From Euphorbia lathyris (Eukaryota; Streptophyta; Magnoliopsida; Malpighiales; Euphorbiaceae), in assembly GCF_963576675.1 (NCBI RefSeq), contig NC_088910.1, forward strand, positions 107,970,807 to 108,034,806: DNA of 64,000 bases, read 5' to 3'. Below the pieces are notes generated by a model that worked only from the letters and a program-made list of their open reading frames with translations, did not search any database and was not told the DNA's origin. Positions within the stretch are counted from its first letter, which is position 1. Each line of letters begins with the position of its first letter. Positions 10,711 through 22,099 of the stretch are shown here, piece by piece. The position numbers and the translations under genes are program-made.

Positions 10711-10942
10711 GTTAGGCCCATTGAAGCGAAGCTACCTATTAGTTTAGGAAGCCCGCAGGTTCTTTGTTTTTTATTTGATTAGCTCATAGGCTTTTACTTT
10801 GTTTACTGAGTCCCTTTAGCAATTTGTTGCATTGTGCTTTTGGACTATAACTTCAGCAATTGTACCTAGTCTCGGATGAATTAAAGTTGGATTTCATAGC
10901 TGTTTTCTTTTTATTGTTTTAAATGTTTGGTGTTATGTATTA

Positions 10943-11141
10943 GGTAAGACTAAATCAATCGATCCAAGATAAAAGTCAACAAAAGACAAATACTGTTGAG
11001 ATTAAAGATCTAGAAGAGGAAGAGAAGAATACCCATTGCTCTCCTATAAATAGCACCTGATAGTTGTAGTCTAATTTAATTTTTTAATTATTCTTACTTT
11101 CACCTTCTTCTTCTGTAACTATACCTTTGATTTAGTTAAGA
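10943..11141 (+). repeat. Copia 5' LTR
   Basis: Nearly identical to 15502-15699. It contains a TATA box (TATAAATAG, 11045-11053). It is followed at once by the primer-binding site TGGTATCAGAGC. Confidence 0.88.
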
Positions 11142-11153
11142 TGGTATCAGAGC
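11142..11153 (+). other. Primer-binding site for initiator tRNA-Met
   Basis: TGGTATCAGAGC matches the 3' end complement of plant initiator tRNA-Met, the usual Copia primer. Confidence 0.88.
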
Positions 11154-11302
11154 ATTCTTGAGTCGTTATCGATTCCTTTCTCGTTTGCGATCATTCTTGA
11201 TCTCCTCTTTCTTTCTTTCTCTTCTCGATCGATTTCGATCGATTGACTAGCTTCCGCATTTCTTTTCTTCCTGAATCAAATCAATTTCATCGTTTGAATT
11301 CC

Positions 11303-12337
11303 ATGGCTCGTAGGGTTGATGAAACGAGTCCGTTTTATGTTCACCCCAGTGAGAATCCGGCATTAGCTCTCGTTTCTCCGGTGTTAACTGCAAAGAATTA
11401 CCATTCTTGGTCCAGGAGTATAAGAATGGCGTTAATGCCTAAAAATAAGGTGGATTTCATTGACGGAACTATTACCAGGCCTGAATCTACCGAATCGAAT
11501 TTTCCGATGTGGAGAAGATGCAATCATCTCATTCTTTCCTGGTTTGTTCACTCTGTCTCACCTGCGATTGCCCAGGGGATTTTAGGTCAAGAATCGGCCA
11601 AGGTCGTTTGGGACTCCCTCAAAGAGAAATTTTCTCAAGGTGATGTTTTTAGAATTGCTGATTTGCAGGGTGAGATTTATAATGTTGAGCAGGGGGATAA
11701 AAGTATCACTGATTATTACACTTTCTTGTGTAATCTCTGGGAAGAATACAAGGATTTAAGGGCCTATCCCTCGTGCGTATGTGACGGGTGTGCTTGCAAC
11801 GCTCTTAATATAATTAAAGAGAAGCAGGAATCAGATCTTGTCATTTGTTTTCTCAAAGGTCTCAATGAATCTTTTTCCACTATTAAAACTCATATCATGG
11901 TTATGGATCCTCTCCCTGCTGCCAACAAGGTCTTCTCAATGGTGTTACAACATGAAAGGCAAATTGCCTTACCTGTAATGACATCTCAGCAAGAATTGGT
12001 TGCTTTTGCACAGAAGGGAACTTTTCAATCCAAGAAACAGCCAAGAAGATCTTTTAACAATCAATCAAAGAGCAACACTGTATGTACTCATTGCGGGTAT
12101 GCTGGAGGCCACACTGTAGATACTTGCTACAAGAAGCATGGCTATCCCCCAAGATTCAAAAAGAAAGACAGGAATGTCAATGTTAATTTTGCTGACATTG
12201 ACAATCTTGACCAATGCGAAGAGGATGTCGTCATTCATGATTCAACAGATCACAGGGGCAATTCTCTTGCATCTGCTACAAATACTGATGAAGGGTTTAC
12301 CCCAGCACAGATGCAACAACTGATGCAGCTGATATAG
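11303..12337 (+). pseudogene. Copia gag
   Basis: The ATG at 11303 begins MARRVDETSPFYVHPSENPA. The capsid-like part carries the LTAKNYHSWSRSIRMAL segment typical of the Copia N-terminal domain, then a UBN2-like region. A CCHC zinc knuckle (CTHCGYAGGHTVDTC, CX2CX4HX5C spacing) lies near residue 265. The frame stops at TAG 12335-12337 and continues in the same frame as protease-integrase, so the stop interrupts a gag-pol polyprotein. The upstream in-frame stretch from 11243 has no ATG and is not included. Confidence 0.85.
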
Positions 12338-13390
12338 ATGAATAAGTCTGGTGGGCAGGCCAACATTCACTTCGCCAATGCCTGTGGAACAGCTAACTAT
12401 ACCACAAGTAAGCCTAAACCCATTACGTTGAATGTGAATTCCTGGATTTTAGATACTGGGGCTAGCAGTCACATTGTTAATTCATTAGCATATTTTAGGA
12501 GTTATAAGCCTGTGCACAATTGTTATATTAATTTGCCTAATAATCAGAAGTTGAGAGCTGAATATATTGGAGATATTCATTTTTCAAATGAGTTTGTGTT
12601 GTGTGATGTCCTATATGTGTCAAATTTTGCCTTAAATCTAATTTCGGTCACACAACTTACTGCCTCTATGCAGTATAACTTAGTTTTTTCTGCTCATCAT
12701 TGTCTTATCCAGGACTTGAAGAGCAGGAGGCAGATTGGTTCAGCTAGTGTGGTAGCTGGTCTCTATCACCTAACTGACCCTGAGCCTGTTTTCAATCATG
12801 TGTTACATACTACTACTCATTGTAATACAGACGAATTATGGCATTTTAGGCTAGGACATCTACCTAAAAATCGAATTCTGTGTTTCAATAAATCGTTTCC
12901 CGATATCTCAGTGCCTTCTGATTTCATTTGTGATATATGTCATTTTGCTAGGCATAAGCGGTTACCATTTCCTGTCTCTACTAGTTCTAGTTCTGCTTCG
13001 TTTGAGCTTGTTCACGTTGATATTTGGGGTCCTACCCATGTTTCTATTGCAGGTTATAGATATTTTGTCACTATTGTTGATGATTTTACACGTTTCACTT
13101 GGGCTGTTATGGTTAAACTCAAGTCTGAGGTGTCTGATGTGATTAAGCATTTTGTTGCTATGGTTCAGACTCAATTTGGTAAAACGATTAAGGTCATTAG
13201 GTCTGATAATGGTCCTGAATTTTATATGGTTGAGTTTTACAATAAATTAGGAATAATTCATCAAACGAGTTGTGTTGAAACACCTCAACAAAACGGGCTT
13301 GTCGAAAGGAAACACCAGCATATTCTCAACACCGCTAGAGCTTTAAAGTTTCAGAGTCATTTACCCAATGGCTATTGGATTTTTTTTTTG
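12338..13390 (+). pseudogene. Copia protease and integrase segment
   Basis: Protease is recognised by [14 protein letters not shown], with the catalytic Asp in an intact DTG. A GAG-pre-integrase zinc-binding part follows ([10 protein letters not shown], then [14 protein letters not shown]), then the integrase core. In the core [18 protein letters not shown] and the Glu in [13 protein letters not shown] supply the D, D and E residues. A T-tract at 13380-13389 shifts the frame, and the integrase C-terminal end continues in another frame. Confidence 0.85.
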
Positions 13391-14601
13391 GTCATGTTGT
13401 GTTCTTAATAAACAGGACACCCACTCCTTTGTTAAGTAACAAATCTCCGTTTGAACTGTTATATGGTCTTGTTCCTAATTATTCTGATTTAAGAGTGTTC
13501 GGATGCTTGTGCTTTACTGGTACTTTGCTCCAAAATCGGAGTAAATTTGATTCTAGAGCAAATAAGTGCATATTTCTTGGTTATGTGCACGGACAAAAAG
13601 GGTATAGGGTGTTGGATGTTCACACTAATAAGATTAACGTCTCTAGGAATGTCAGGTTTTATGAAACTATATTTCCTTATGGAAATCCTGACGTTCTTGA
13701 TAGTTTTAATTTAGAAATTAGTAGTGATGATTTGAGTAATGATGGGTCTGTGGTTGTAGAGTCGTCACCTTGTATCAGGAAGTCGTCTAGAATGCGTAAT
13801 CAGCCCCAATATTTGAAAGATTATCACTGCGCCTTAGCTAACTCAGAAACTATTATTGGGATGGAGCAAGATATATGTCACCCTATATCTTCTGTTATGA
13901 CTTATGATAAGCTTTCCCAAAACCAGAAAAAATTTTCTTGCTCTATCATAACCGAAACTGAGCCCAAGTCATATCAGGAGGCTTGCACTAATCCTAAATG
14001 GAGAGAGGCGATGCAGGCTGAAATTGATGCTCTTGATAGAAATGGGACTTGGGAAATTTGTTCTTTGCCTAACGACAAAGAGGAGGTAGGAGCTAGGTGG
14101 ACTTTTAAGATTAAGCGTAATAGCGATGGTAGTGTCGAGCGTTATAAGGCAAGATTAGTTGCAAAAGGTTACACTCAGCAAAACGGAGTCGATTTTTTAG
14201 AAACCTTTTCCCCTGTAACCAAGATGACTACTATTAGGATGCTTCTTGCATTAGCAGCCATAAATGGTTGGTTTTTAGAACAGCTCGACATCAACAATGC
14301 TTTTTTACATGGTGACTTACAGGAAGAAATTTACATGGAACTTCCACCTGGAATTGAAACTGACATAATTAATCCTGTTTGTAAATTAAAAAAGTCCCTT
14401 TACGGCTTAAAGCAGGCTAGTCGGCAGTGGAATAGCAAGCTAACTGCCTCGCTAAAACAGTTTGGTTTTCAACAAGCTGATTCTGATCCTTCTTTATTTA
14501 CTAAGTTTAATGTTGATAAATTCATTGCTTTAGCCGTTTACGTGGATGATATTATACTGGTTAGCGATAATATGTCATCAATCGTTCAGGTCAAATCCTA
14601 A
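13375..14601 (+). pseudogene. Copia integrase tail and reverse transcriptase
   Basis: After the frameshift, [20 protein letters not shown] and LRVFGCLCF mark the integrase C-terminal end. A linker follows, then the reverse transcriptase from about 13985. Motifs are WTFKIKRNSDG, YKARLVAKGYTQ, QLDINNAFLHGDL, YGLKQASRQW and the catalytic YVDDI near 14540. A TAA at 14599-14601 ends it, at what looks like a former Gln codon (C to T). Confidence 0.85.
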
Positions 14602-15618
14602 CTTCATGCTTGTTTTAGCATTAAGGATTTGGGAACTTTAAAATTCATGTTAGGTCTGGAGATTTCCAAGACATCTGCAGGTATTTTATTATACCAGAGG
14701 AAGTAAACTCTTGATCTGCTTAGTGAGTATGGCTTCCTTGAAGCTAAACCATGTAATACCCCTATTTCTATGTGTGATGTTGATATAACCGAATCCGAGT
14801 GTTTAGTTGATATTACAGGATACAGATGCCTAGTTGGAAAGTTACTTTACTTGACGAATTCCAGGCCGGACATCGCATTTGCAGTACAAAGATTATCTCA
14901 GTTTTTGCACAAGCCACATGAACATCATTTAAGAGCAGCCCACCGGATACTTCGCTACCTTAAGCTTCATCCTGCTCAAGGTGTTTTTTATCCGTCCAAC
15001 TCTCAACTTCAGCTCAAAGGGTTCACTGACAGTGATTGGGAAAATTGCAAAATCACTCGGAAATCAGTCACGGGGTTTGCTGTTTTTCTGGGAAACTCTT
15101 TAATTTCATGGAAATCGAAGAAGCAAAACACCATCAGTCGATCTTCATCAGAATCTGAGTACCGGGCAATGGCTTCCACTGCGTGTGAACTGCAATGGCT
15201 TCTATTTCTTCTAAAGGATCTGCACATATATCACCCTAAACCTACTCTACTGTATTGCGATAATCTATCTGCCATCCATATAGCCAAAAACCCAGTCTTT
15301 CACGAAAGAACCAAACATATTGAAATCGACTGCTATTTTGTTCGCCACAAGGTTCAAGCTGGAATTATTCACCTACTGCCTATACCGTCTGTTGATCAAT
15401 TGGCGGATTGTTTTACCAAACCTCTCCATCGCCCTGCTTTTCATTCATTTCTTCATCGACTTGGGATTTTAGACGTGCATAATTCTCAGCTTGCGGGGGG
15501 ATGTAAGACTAAATCAACGATCCAAGATAAAAGTCAACAAAAGACAAATACTGTTGAGATTAAAGATCTAGAAGAGGAAGAGAAGAATACCCATTGCTCT
15601 CCTATAAATAGCACCTGA
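14602..15618 (+). pseudogene. Copia reverse transcriptase end and RNase H
   Basis: This continues the upstream frame past the stop; a second TAA occurs at 14704-14706. KFMLGLEI and the YLTNSRPDIAFAVQ region precede the RNase H. Its acidic residues are in GFTDSDWENC, SSSESEYRAMA and LLYCDNLSAIHIA, and it ends with RTKHIEIDCYFVR and QLADCFTKPL. The frame runs on into the 3' LTR. Confidence 0.85.
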
Positions 15619-15699
15619 TAGTTGTAGTCTAATTTAATTTTTTAATTATTCTTACTTTCACCTTCTTCTTCTGTAACTATACCTTTGATTTAGTTAAGA
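15502..15699 (+). repeat. Copia 3' LTR
   Basis: Begins TGTAAGACTAAATC directly after the G-rich polypurine tract. It matches 10943-11141 almost base for base. Confidence 0.88.
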
Positions 15700-16433
15700 G
15701 ATATCCCACATTATTGTTCATGTTATATGTTTATTCTACAAGGGTGATGTTTATATTTTTTTTTATGTATCTTTTAAGTTGAGTTAAACTTTACTTACAG
15801 TTATTTTGAAAAAAAAATCTATTAAAATCTCCGAGCAAGTAAAAAGATAACAATAATAACAAACAAATCATTTAATGTATCGATTAATATTTGGTTTAAA
15901 GCAATATACTACTGATGATTTTTCTTACAAAAATATTTTGCTACTAAATCTCCAACCTTATTAATCCCTCTTCCAAATAAGATGTTTTTGTTTTTGGAAA
16001 ATCATGTAAAGAAATATGGTATCAAAATTTCAAGAATGCAGTGGCCAATTTAAGGACTTAGTTCTTATGGTGATGTTGCACTATTTTGTATATGTAGCGC
16101 ATTATAAAATAGTCACACTTTAATCTTTTCAATGGTTGAGGGCATTACATGGTTTGGCAAAATTGCCCATTCGCATGTCAGCAAAAATGACGACATTAGG
16201 CGAAATTTATTTATTTGCTAACATACCATACTATAGGCATGCTTTTACTCTAAAAAAACTACGAACCAATCTGAAAAAAATGTGAAAACTCGTAAGTTTT
16301 TTTTTAAAGTAACCCAAAATTTAGTTTCCGTGTGTTTTCAATTTTTGGAACTGCTTTTTGCCTTGAAAACTAAACATGGGATAAAAATCGTTTGGTAAAA
16401 ATTCGAAACATTTGTTTTTTACAGAAAAATCAA
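15700..16433. other. Intergenic DNA
   Basis: No gene seen. From about 16300 the sequence resembles the left half of a hAT-like MITE whose other half resumes after the MULE MITE at 16434-16913. Confidence 0.4.
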
Positions 16434-16913
16434 GGCAAAAAGCATATTTAAGCCCCTGAACTTTATCTGTTTTAAGGATCAAGCCCTTGATCAATTATTT
16501 TTCCACATTGAGCCATTGAACATTGATTTTGTTATGGTTTAATCCCTCATTTAACTTTTTTTTCGAGTTTAGGAGATGAGAAGATCGATTTGGCAATTCT
16601 AATGTTGAAAATCAGAAAATGGAAGAGAAGAAAATCGAGTTTGGAAGAATATACTGAAAATTAGTTTCTATAATTTCATTTTAATTTTTAATTTTTATCT
16701 CTCCTAGTCAAAGAAATCTTTTTTTTTTATTTGTCCATGTCAACAAGCCGAATCGTCCTAACGATGTATGCAGTCCAAACTCGACAGAAAAGTTAAATAA
16801 GGGCCTAAACCATAACAAAATCAATGTTCAGGGGCTCAATGTGGAAAAATAATTGATCAGAGGCTTGATCCTTAAAACAGATAAAGTTCAGGGGCTTAAA
16901 TATGCTTTTTGCC
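16434..16913. mobile_element. Mutator-type MITE with 9-bp target duplication
   Basis: Ends GGCAAAAAGC and GCTTTTTGCC extend into inverted repeats of well over 100 bp (TTTAAGCCCCTGAACTTTAT on the left has its inverse on the right). AAAAATCAA flanks both sides (16425-16433 and 16914-16922), the 9-bp duplication of the MULE superfamily. 480 bp, non-coding. Confidence 0.85.
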
Positions 16914-16922
16914 AAAAATCAA

Positions 16923-17256
16923 TTAACATCTACTATCTATCAGCAAACAGCTAACAGTAGCAGCAAACAACAAACATGAGCAGGTAAAATATGTTTAAAT
17001 TACTTCTACTGCTTGTTGCTTGTTATTTGTTGTTACAGTTTGTTGTTTACAATTGGAAAAACTGATTTTCCAAAAAGTATGGATTCTCTGCTTTTGTAAA
17101 ATGTTACTTTTCAGATATAATAGGCAAGAAGGAGTCCTCTAGCCAAACACTTTAAACACTCCCTTTTAAAGTGAAAATGTAGATGAGAGAATGAAAATGA
17201 GCAACCAAACACCCTCTTGGTTGGCATTATCATAGAGAAAAGAAAAGAAAGAGAAA
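16923..17256. other. Second half of a hAT-like MITE and flank
   Basis: CAGCAAACAACAAAC and the inverted TGGATTCTCTGCTTTTG put this in the family of 20190-20372 and 5440-5570, in reverse orientation. The MULE MITE 16434-16913 sits inside it. Confidence 0.45.
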
Positions 17257-17742
17257 GGCTTAATACATCATTTGCTCTCTGAACTTGCCTAAAAAGTTTG
17301 ATTGACCCCCTAAACTTTCAAAGTTCCCCGATATCTCACTCAACTTGCGTAAAATGTAATCAATTAATCGCTCAGTTACAAAAAAAAAGTAAGTTACATA
17401 TCGAGGTGTGTTGCACACGTCTTGGAAAATTAAAACGGCCAAGGTAGAAGTATGCGGTTCTAATCTTAGAGAATACAACTTTTACCGTTAAACAAGTAAG
17501 ACTTCATTTTTAATCCATTATGTGAATTATGTAATAACATTCTAAGGCGTGTGTAACACATCTTCCACCTGCAGCTTACCCTTTTTTTTTACAACCGATT
17601 GATTAATTGATTACATTATAAGCAAGTTGGAAAGACTATCTGGATATTTTATTCAAGTTGAGGAGACTGTCGATATACTTTAAAAATTTAAAGAACCAAT
17701 TAAAATTTTTGGAAAAATTTAGGAGCAGATGATTATTAAGCC
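17257..17742. mobile_element. Inverted-repeat MITE, GGCTTAATA family, copy 1
   Basis: Starts GGCTTAATACATCATTTGCT and ends GATGATTATTAAGCC, with long imperfect inverted repeats (TAAAATGTAATCAATTAATC near both ends). A second copy is at 23183-23626. Length and long arms suggest MULE type. No clean target duplication remains. Confidence 0.65.
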
Positions 17743-17781
17743 AAAACATTTTTTTTGTCATACCACGAGGTAACCTTAGTG

Positions 17782-18583
17782 CAGTGGCGGACGCAGCCCG
17801 GTGCCTGGGGGCATCAGTCCCCCCGGTGCCGGCGCTGTGTCCAGAAATCTTACAGGTGGGGAAAAGTAGCCCCCCTGTTTTTGCAGGGCCCATGGCTGGC
17901 TGCTGCTTTCCTTCTCCTTCTCGACAGATAAGGAGAAGACGATTAGGGTTTGTACCCAGACCAATGGGTTGGACACTTATTCTTTAATTTTGGCCCTTTA
18001 CCCAAACGACATCGTTTTGATAAAGGTCTAAAATAATGAACAACACACATATTAGTCTTTCCGCCGCTCTCTTCATTTTTCTTTAAAAATTACATTTTTA
18101 GTCATTCCTTTTTATATATTTCTTTCTCAATCTTTCAGTCAATAGGTCTTTCTTTTCTCTTTTTCTCATTTATCTTAATCAATTTAGGTTTTAATTAAGA
18201 GATTTTGATTTGAGGCTTTTAATTAAGAGATTTTGATTTGGGGATTCTAATTTGAAGATTTAACTAGGGGTTTTGATATGGGGATTTAATTTAAGTTGTT
18301 ATTTAAATTTTTTTTTATGGTAGGTTCTTTAACTTGTTCTTTAACTAAGGGTTTTGATTTGGGGATTTGGGGATTTCGAACGCTAAATTTGTCACTTATT
18401 GGTAGTTTAACCGTTATAAAAAAATAGATACATTTATCGGTAATATAGTATGTGTAGCAAGTACTTTTTAGCATTTATCAATAGTATTTTACATAGTTTG
18501 ATTTTAATTTTTATACATGATTTTTTTTTTTAATATTGGGCTAAAATTAGCCTCCCTATTCGGAAATCCTGCGTCCGCCATTG
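17782..18583. mobile_element. hAT-type MITE
   Basis: Terminal repeats CAGTGGCGGACGCAG and CTGCGTCCGCCATTG (one mismatch) bound 802 bp. The flanking octamers CCTTAGTG (17774-17781) and CCTCAGAG (18584-18591) agree at six of eight positions, as expected for a worn hAT duplication. The interior has an imperfect tandem repeat of TTTTAATTAAGAGATTTTGATTTG at 18189-18240, followed by diverged units to 18290. Confidence 0.75.
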
Positions 18584-18798
18584 CCTCAGAGGATCCTTAG
18601 CACCACAGCCGCACCTTTAAACCATGTGATGTATATTAAAGTCGACTGAGAGTTTTAATATTAAACTCACAAAGATTTCAATCTTCTCAAGCTAGACTTG
18701 AAGGTTGAGTTAACCCAAACAAGGAGGAATCTTGAGCTCCAATGGAGGTTTGATAATGATTTTCATAAAAAGTTATGGAACATTACAAATTATGGAGC

Positions 18799-18805
18799 TT
18801 ATATA
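18799..18805 (-). promoter_or_regulatory. TATA box (minus strand)
   Basis: TATATAA within GTATATAAGCTCC on the minus strand, downstream of the palindrome array. Confidence 0.45.
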
Positions 18806-19009
18806 CTCCATCCAAAAGATGAGGGAAAATACTCAAAAGCCCTCAAGTAGGGTTTCTAATACAACACACTAGGTAGGGGTAAGTTAGGGAAGGGAAAAGC
18901 CAATGGCACTTCAGCAAATAAGTGGGGGTGGCAAAACAGTAAATAGAGGTGGAGCATAAATGGTCCCCAACCACAAGAACTCGGGGGGAGAAGTATCCTT
19001 CAGGCGGAA

Positions 19010-19300
19010 CACGCCCCGCGTGGTCCTCTTCACGCCCCGCGTACTCGAGCTCTTGGACTTGGCGGCTCTGTTGGTCGGGATTCACGCGTGGCGTTCCTAG
19101 GCGTACGCCCCGCGTACTTGACCTCCTGGACTGGTTTCTTCTCGGATGCCGAATCCACGCTCCGCGCGTTTAGAGGCACGCCCCGCGTCCCTGAGTTCCT
19201 GGACAATTCGTCGGAAACGGGATCCTTCACGTCCCGCGCCTTGGTGAGCACGCCCCGCGTGTTTGGCTGGTCACCCCGGCTCTCCCTGTTCTCGTCCCTT
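19010..19300. repeat. Four-unit minisatellite, about 73 bp, each unit with two 13-bp palindromes
   Basis: Units start at 19010, 19083, 19156 and 19228 (offsets 73, 73, 72). Each holds a first motif at its start and a second 21 bp later. CACGCCCCGCGTG is exact at 19010 and 19249. Near copies are at 19031, 19104, 19156, 19177 and 19228, and a more changed one at 19083. CTTGGACT or CTCCTGGACT follows in three units. Confidence 0.8.
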
Positions 19301-19390
19301 GGCTCCGGACTCGGGTTTAGGGAAGGGATGCCCTCATCACCATGTTCACATCCGAATAAATCCTCGTTCGTTGATTGGTAGGTATCTCAA

Positions 19391-20160
19391 ATGGGCGGAA
19401 TAGCTGGCTAATACACATAAACAAATACATTAATTTGTTCTTTTTGTATTCATGAAAATAGGAAGGAAATAGAATTACGTAACAATAGAATAAAACGTAT
19501 ATGTGCATCTTTTTCTGTGTATATACATAATCAAAGTATATGTAACTTGTTAATTTGCCTAATCATCAAATTTAGAAAATAATTTAGTTTGTCCTTATTT
19601 TTTTTTCTCATGTTAAAGTCAAATTAGGTTTTGGAATCAAGTAAATTTTAGATGGAGATGCTCATATAATATCCTTAGGATTGCTCAATCTAAATACTGA
19701 AATAATTATTTAGTAGGCAATTTGAAGCCAATTAAAATAAATAAATAAAAGCATGTGACATGTGAATGACAAAGATCGATATTTTATCTCTTTCCTAACC
19801 TTCATCTACCATATATCACATGCCTTTTCGTTGTCCTATTCTTTAGAACCCCTAATTCAATTAAAATTAAGAAATAGCTAGGTTTTTTTTTATTTTAATG
19901 GGAACGAAATTGTGCAATAATTTAACCTTTTTAGATCTATTATAGTTGCATAAAGTGGAAAGAGGGACCATCTAATTTGATGAATTCAATTATATGATTA
20001 TGTCTCATGATCAGATTGTATTTTTTTTTTTTTTACTTTCTTTACCAGTTTAAAGTTCTAAATTAATTGTTATTTAATATGATCTATACTTGGAGCTGTT
20101 CAAATCAATGAAGTATAGAGTTCAAACCTTAAAGACTTCATCTATTTTAGCACAAGATTC
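19391..20160. other. AT-rich intergenic DNA
   Basis: No gene, no clear repeat. Several poly-T tracts. Confidence 0.4.
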
Positions 20161-20189
20161 AGATGGTGTTTCTGTTTGCTTTTTCACTT

Positions 20190-20372
20190 TAAAAAATAGC
20201 ATTTTAGGTGTTTGGTTAGACTCCCCGTGTTTGTCTTTTACCGCTAAAAAGCAACTTTTTACAAAAACAGAGAATCTCTGCTTTTTGGAAAAACAGCATT
20301 TTTTAAAGGCAACAGCAACCAGCAAACAGGAACAACAAACAGGAACAACAACCAGCAAGTAGCCAAACAGAT
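20190..20372. mobile_element. hAT-like MITE, best copy of a local family
   Basis: GGTGTTTGGTTAG near the left and GCCAAACAGATCC at the right give GTTTGG-type ends. The inner AGAGAATCTCTGCTTTTTGG and (CAGCAAACAGGAACAAC)-like repeats recur at 5440-5570 and, inverted, at 16960-17115. Exact ends are uncertain. Confidence 0.5.
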
Positions 20373-20519
20373 CCTTATTCTTAAATTTTCAGGATAAGAT
20401 AGAATTGAGTTTGTTTTGTATCTGATTCGAATCTAATAGAAATTCACACATGAATAAAGAGTTTATGATTGAACTCTTTCCCTTTAAAAATTATGTGTGG
20501 TGACTATTAGGTTAGTTTT

Positions 20520-21600
20520 AAGTTCATAATTGTTCGAAATCTACAGCGCGACAACCTCTTTTTATTGAGGATTCCTCATGGAAAATAAAGAAAGCACAGC
20601 AAAATTGTAACCATTTAAAAAATTTTAGAATCCAATTGACCGTGTTAGATTACCACAAATTAAATCTTTGAAAAACTTTTCTAACAAAAGTCACGTGCAT
20701 CAACGCTATAGGGATGAAACCGGTGCTAGTCGAGCAAGAACGAAAATCGACGAACACGAGCAAGGGGCTGCTACCACAAATAGAGGGGCTAGGGTTGAAT
20801 GTGTTCTTTTTAATCAAGTCTTAAATATTTTCCAAACTAGGTTTTAATAATTTTTAGTTAATTGCAAAAAACTCTTAATTAATTGAATCTCATAAATAAA
20901 TTTCAAGACAATTTATTTAATTCAATTGAGATTAGAATGGCTAGCAATTATAATTAACGTTCAGAAGAACTTAATTGAATTATCAGTTCGATTAATAAAT
21001 TAGCAAATGTAATCCAATTAATCAATCGACTAATCATTGCATTAGGGGTACTAATTAACTATAATCGATTAGTCCCTACAGTTAATTAATTGACAATTAA
21101 TTAACTCGTTCTTTTCTGATTAAATACATAACATGTATTTATTGCTTAAGTTTCATCCCAGCAGTTGTGTGTGCACGATCTTATGGGTCCGTCCTCAATC
21201 AGCCATAGGCCTAAAACCCAATAACCGTAAGTGGGTTCTGCCAAACCATTAAGACCCCAACTGATACGAATTATTTCAGCCGTCTCAAGGAGACATGAAA
21301 CCCAGTAGATGTTCTCTCAGTATCTCTTAACAATTGTATATCGGTATTATAAACCAGAGACATGTTGGCTTTTCTCTGTATGGTTTATTATATTTCTTGA
21401 TCAAAAGTGAACTGATGAATCAGATAAGTAAACTACTTATTAGGGTATGGCCATACACTTCTTCAATTCCATTTATCAAGTGACCGGTGATATCATTGGG
21501 TGAGTGGTAATCCTTTCACTTCACTTATTCGCAATAACGTGATTACTGATTCACCCAACATACTTATTTACTTCTCACAATTTTACATGACACAAATTAA
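20520..21600. other. Possible degenerate LTR remnant
   Basis: The composition changes here from plain AT-rich DNA to mixed sequence with phrases such as CAGCAGTTGTGTGTGCACG and GGGTCCGTCCTCAATCAGCC. These are in the style of a large Copia LTR or leader. No coding frame and no second copy in the window. Identity is inference only. Confidence 0.3.
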
Positions 21601-21789
21601 TATTATTTTAGTATATAAATAATTCTAGTTAGTATACTTATATAGTACTACACAAAAAATACATAAGTAAAACCCCGATCATGAAAATATATATTACAAT
21701 AACCAACTATTTTTTATAGAAAAATTATAGCTGCTTATATTTTTATTTTATTTTTATAAAAATATTTGCCCAACTTGTACAAGTTAATA

Positions 21790-22095
21790 ACCATGTTTGA
21801 CAAATAATTGTTAGCAGATTACCTTTTTTTGTTAGCTGATTTGACTAACTGATTGTATAAACTTATTTGATAAAACTTAACTGATTGCTAATATTTATTT
21901 GTGTAAAATGACAAACAATGACATGGTAAAACCTTTATTTAGGGTTAAAGGGTAGTAATTAGAGGTAAAAATGTTATTAAAAAAGATGCAGCAAGCAATA
22001 AGCTAATTGAAAAAGCTACTAAAACCAGTTTTTTCAAAATTAGCTTTTTGGACCAAAAAAAATTCTTTCAAACCTCTATTCACCAAACACTATTA
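21790..22095. mobile_element. Possible hAT-like MITE
   Basis: The left edge ATGTTTGACAAATAA and the right edge TTCACCAAACACTAT are imperfect inverses. The interior is rich in GTTAGCAG, AGCTAATTG and similar phrases. Weak. Confidence 0.35.
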
Positions 22096-22099
22096 TTAT

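Larger units (their letters stand above)
10943..15699 (+). mobile_element. Copia LTR retrotransposon, near-identical LTRs, broken ORF
   Basis: The order is LTR, primer site, gag, protease, integrase, reverse transcriptase, RNase H, polypurine tract (GCGGGGGGA, 15493-15501), LTR. This Ty1/Copia order, with integrase before reverse transcriptase, is read directly from the frames. LTRs of 198-199 bp differ at two places that I can see, so insertion was recent. Despite this the ORF has three stops and one frameshift. I found no matching 5-bp duplication (TATTA left; GATAT right), and the first base of the left LTR is G instead of T. Confidence 0.9.
18600..19390 (-). mobile_element. LTR-like block, minus strand, with minisatellite upstream of a TATA box
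   Basis: Read on the minus strand, a GC-rich repeat array (19010-19300) is followed about 205 bp later by GTATATAAG (TATA box, 18799-18805) and AT-rich leader-like sequence. This arrangement matches U3 then R/U5 of an LTR. I could not fix LTR ends or a target duplication, so this is inference from layout. No real protein-coding gene is here; short ORFs crossing the array are repeat artefacts. Confidence 0.4.

Noticed and set aside
19010..19300. CRISPR array from regular repeats
   Set aside because: Units are diverged tandem repeats in a plant LTR-like block, spacers are not unique, and no cas genes exist.
18949..19381. ORFs of 74-97 residues over the minisatellite
   Set aside because: Open frames arise from the GC-rich repeat on both strands; no domain, no start context.
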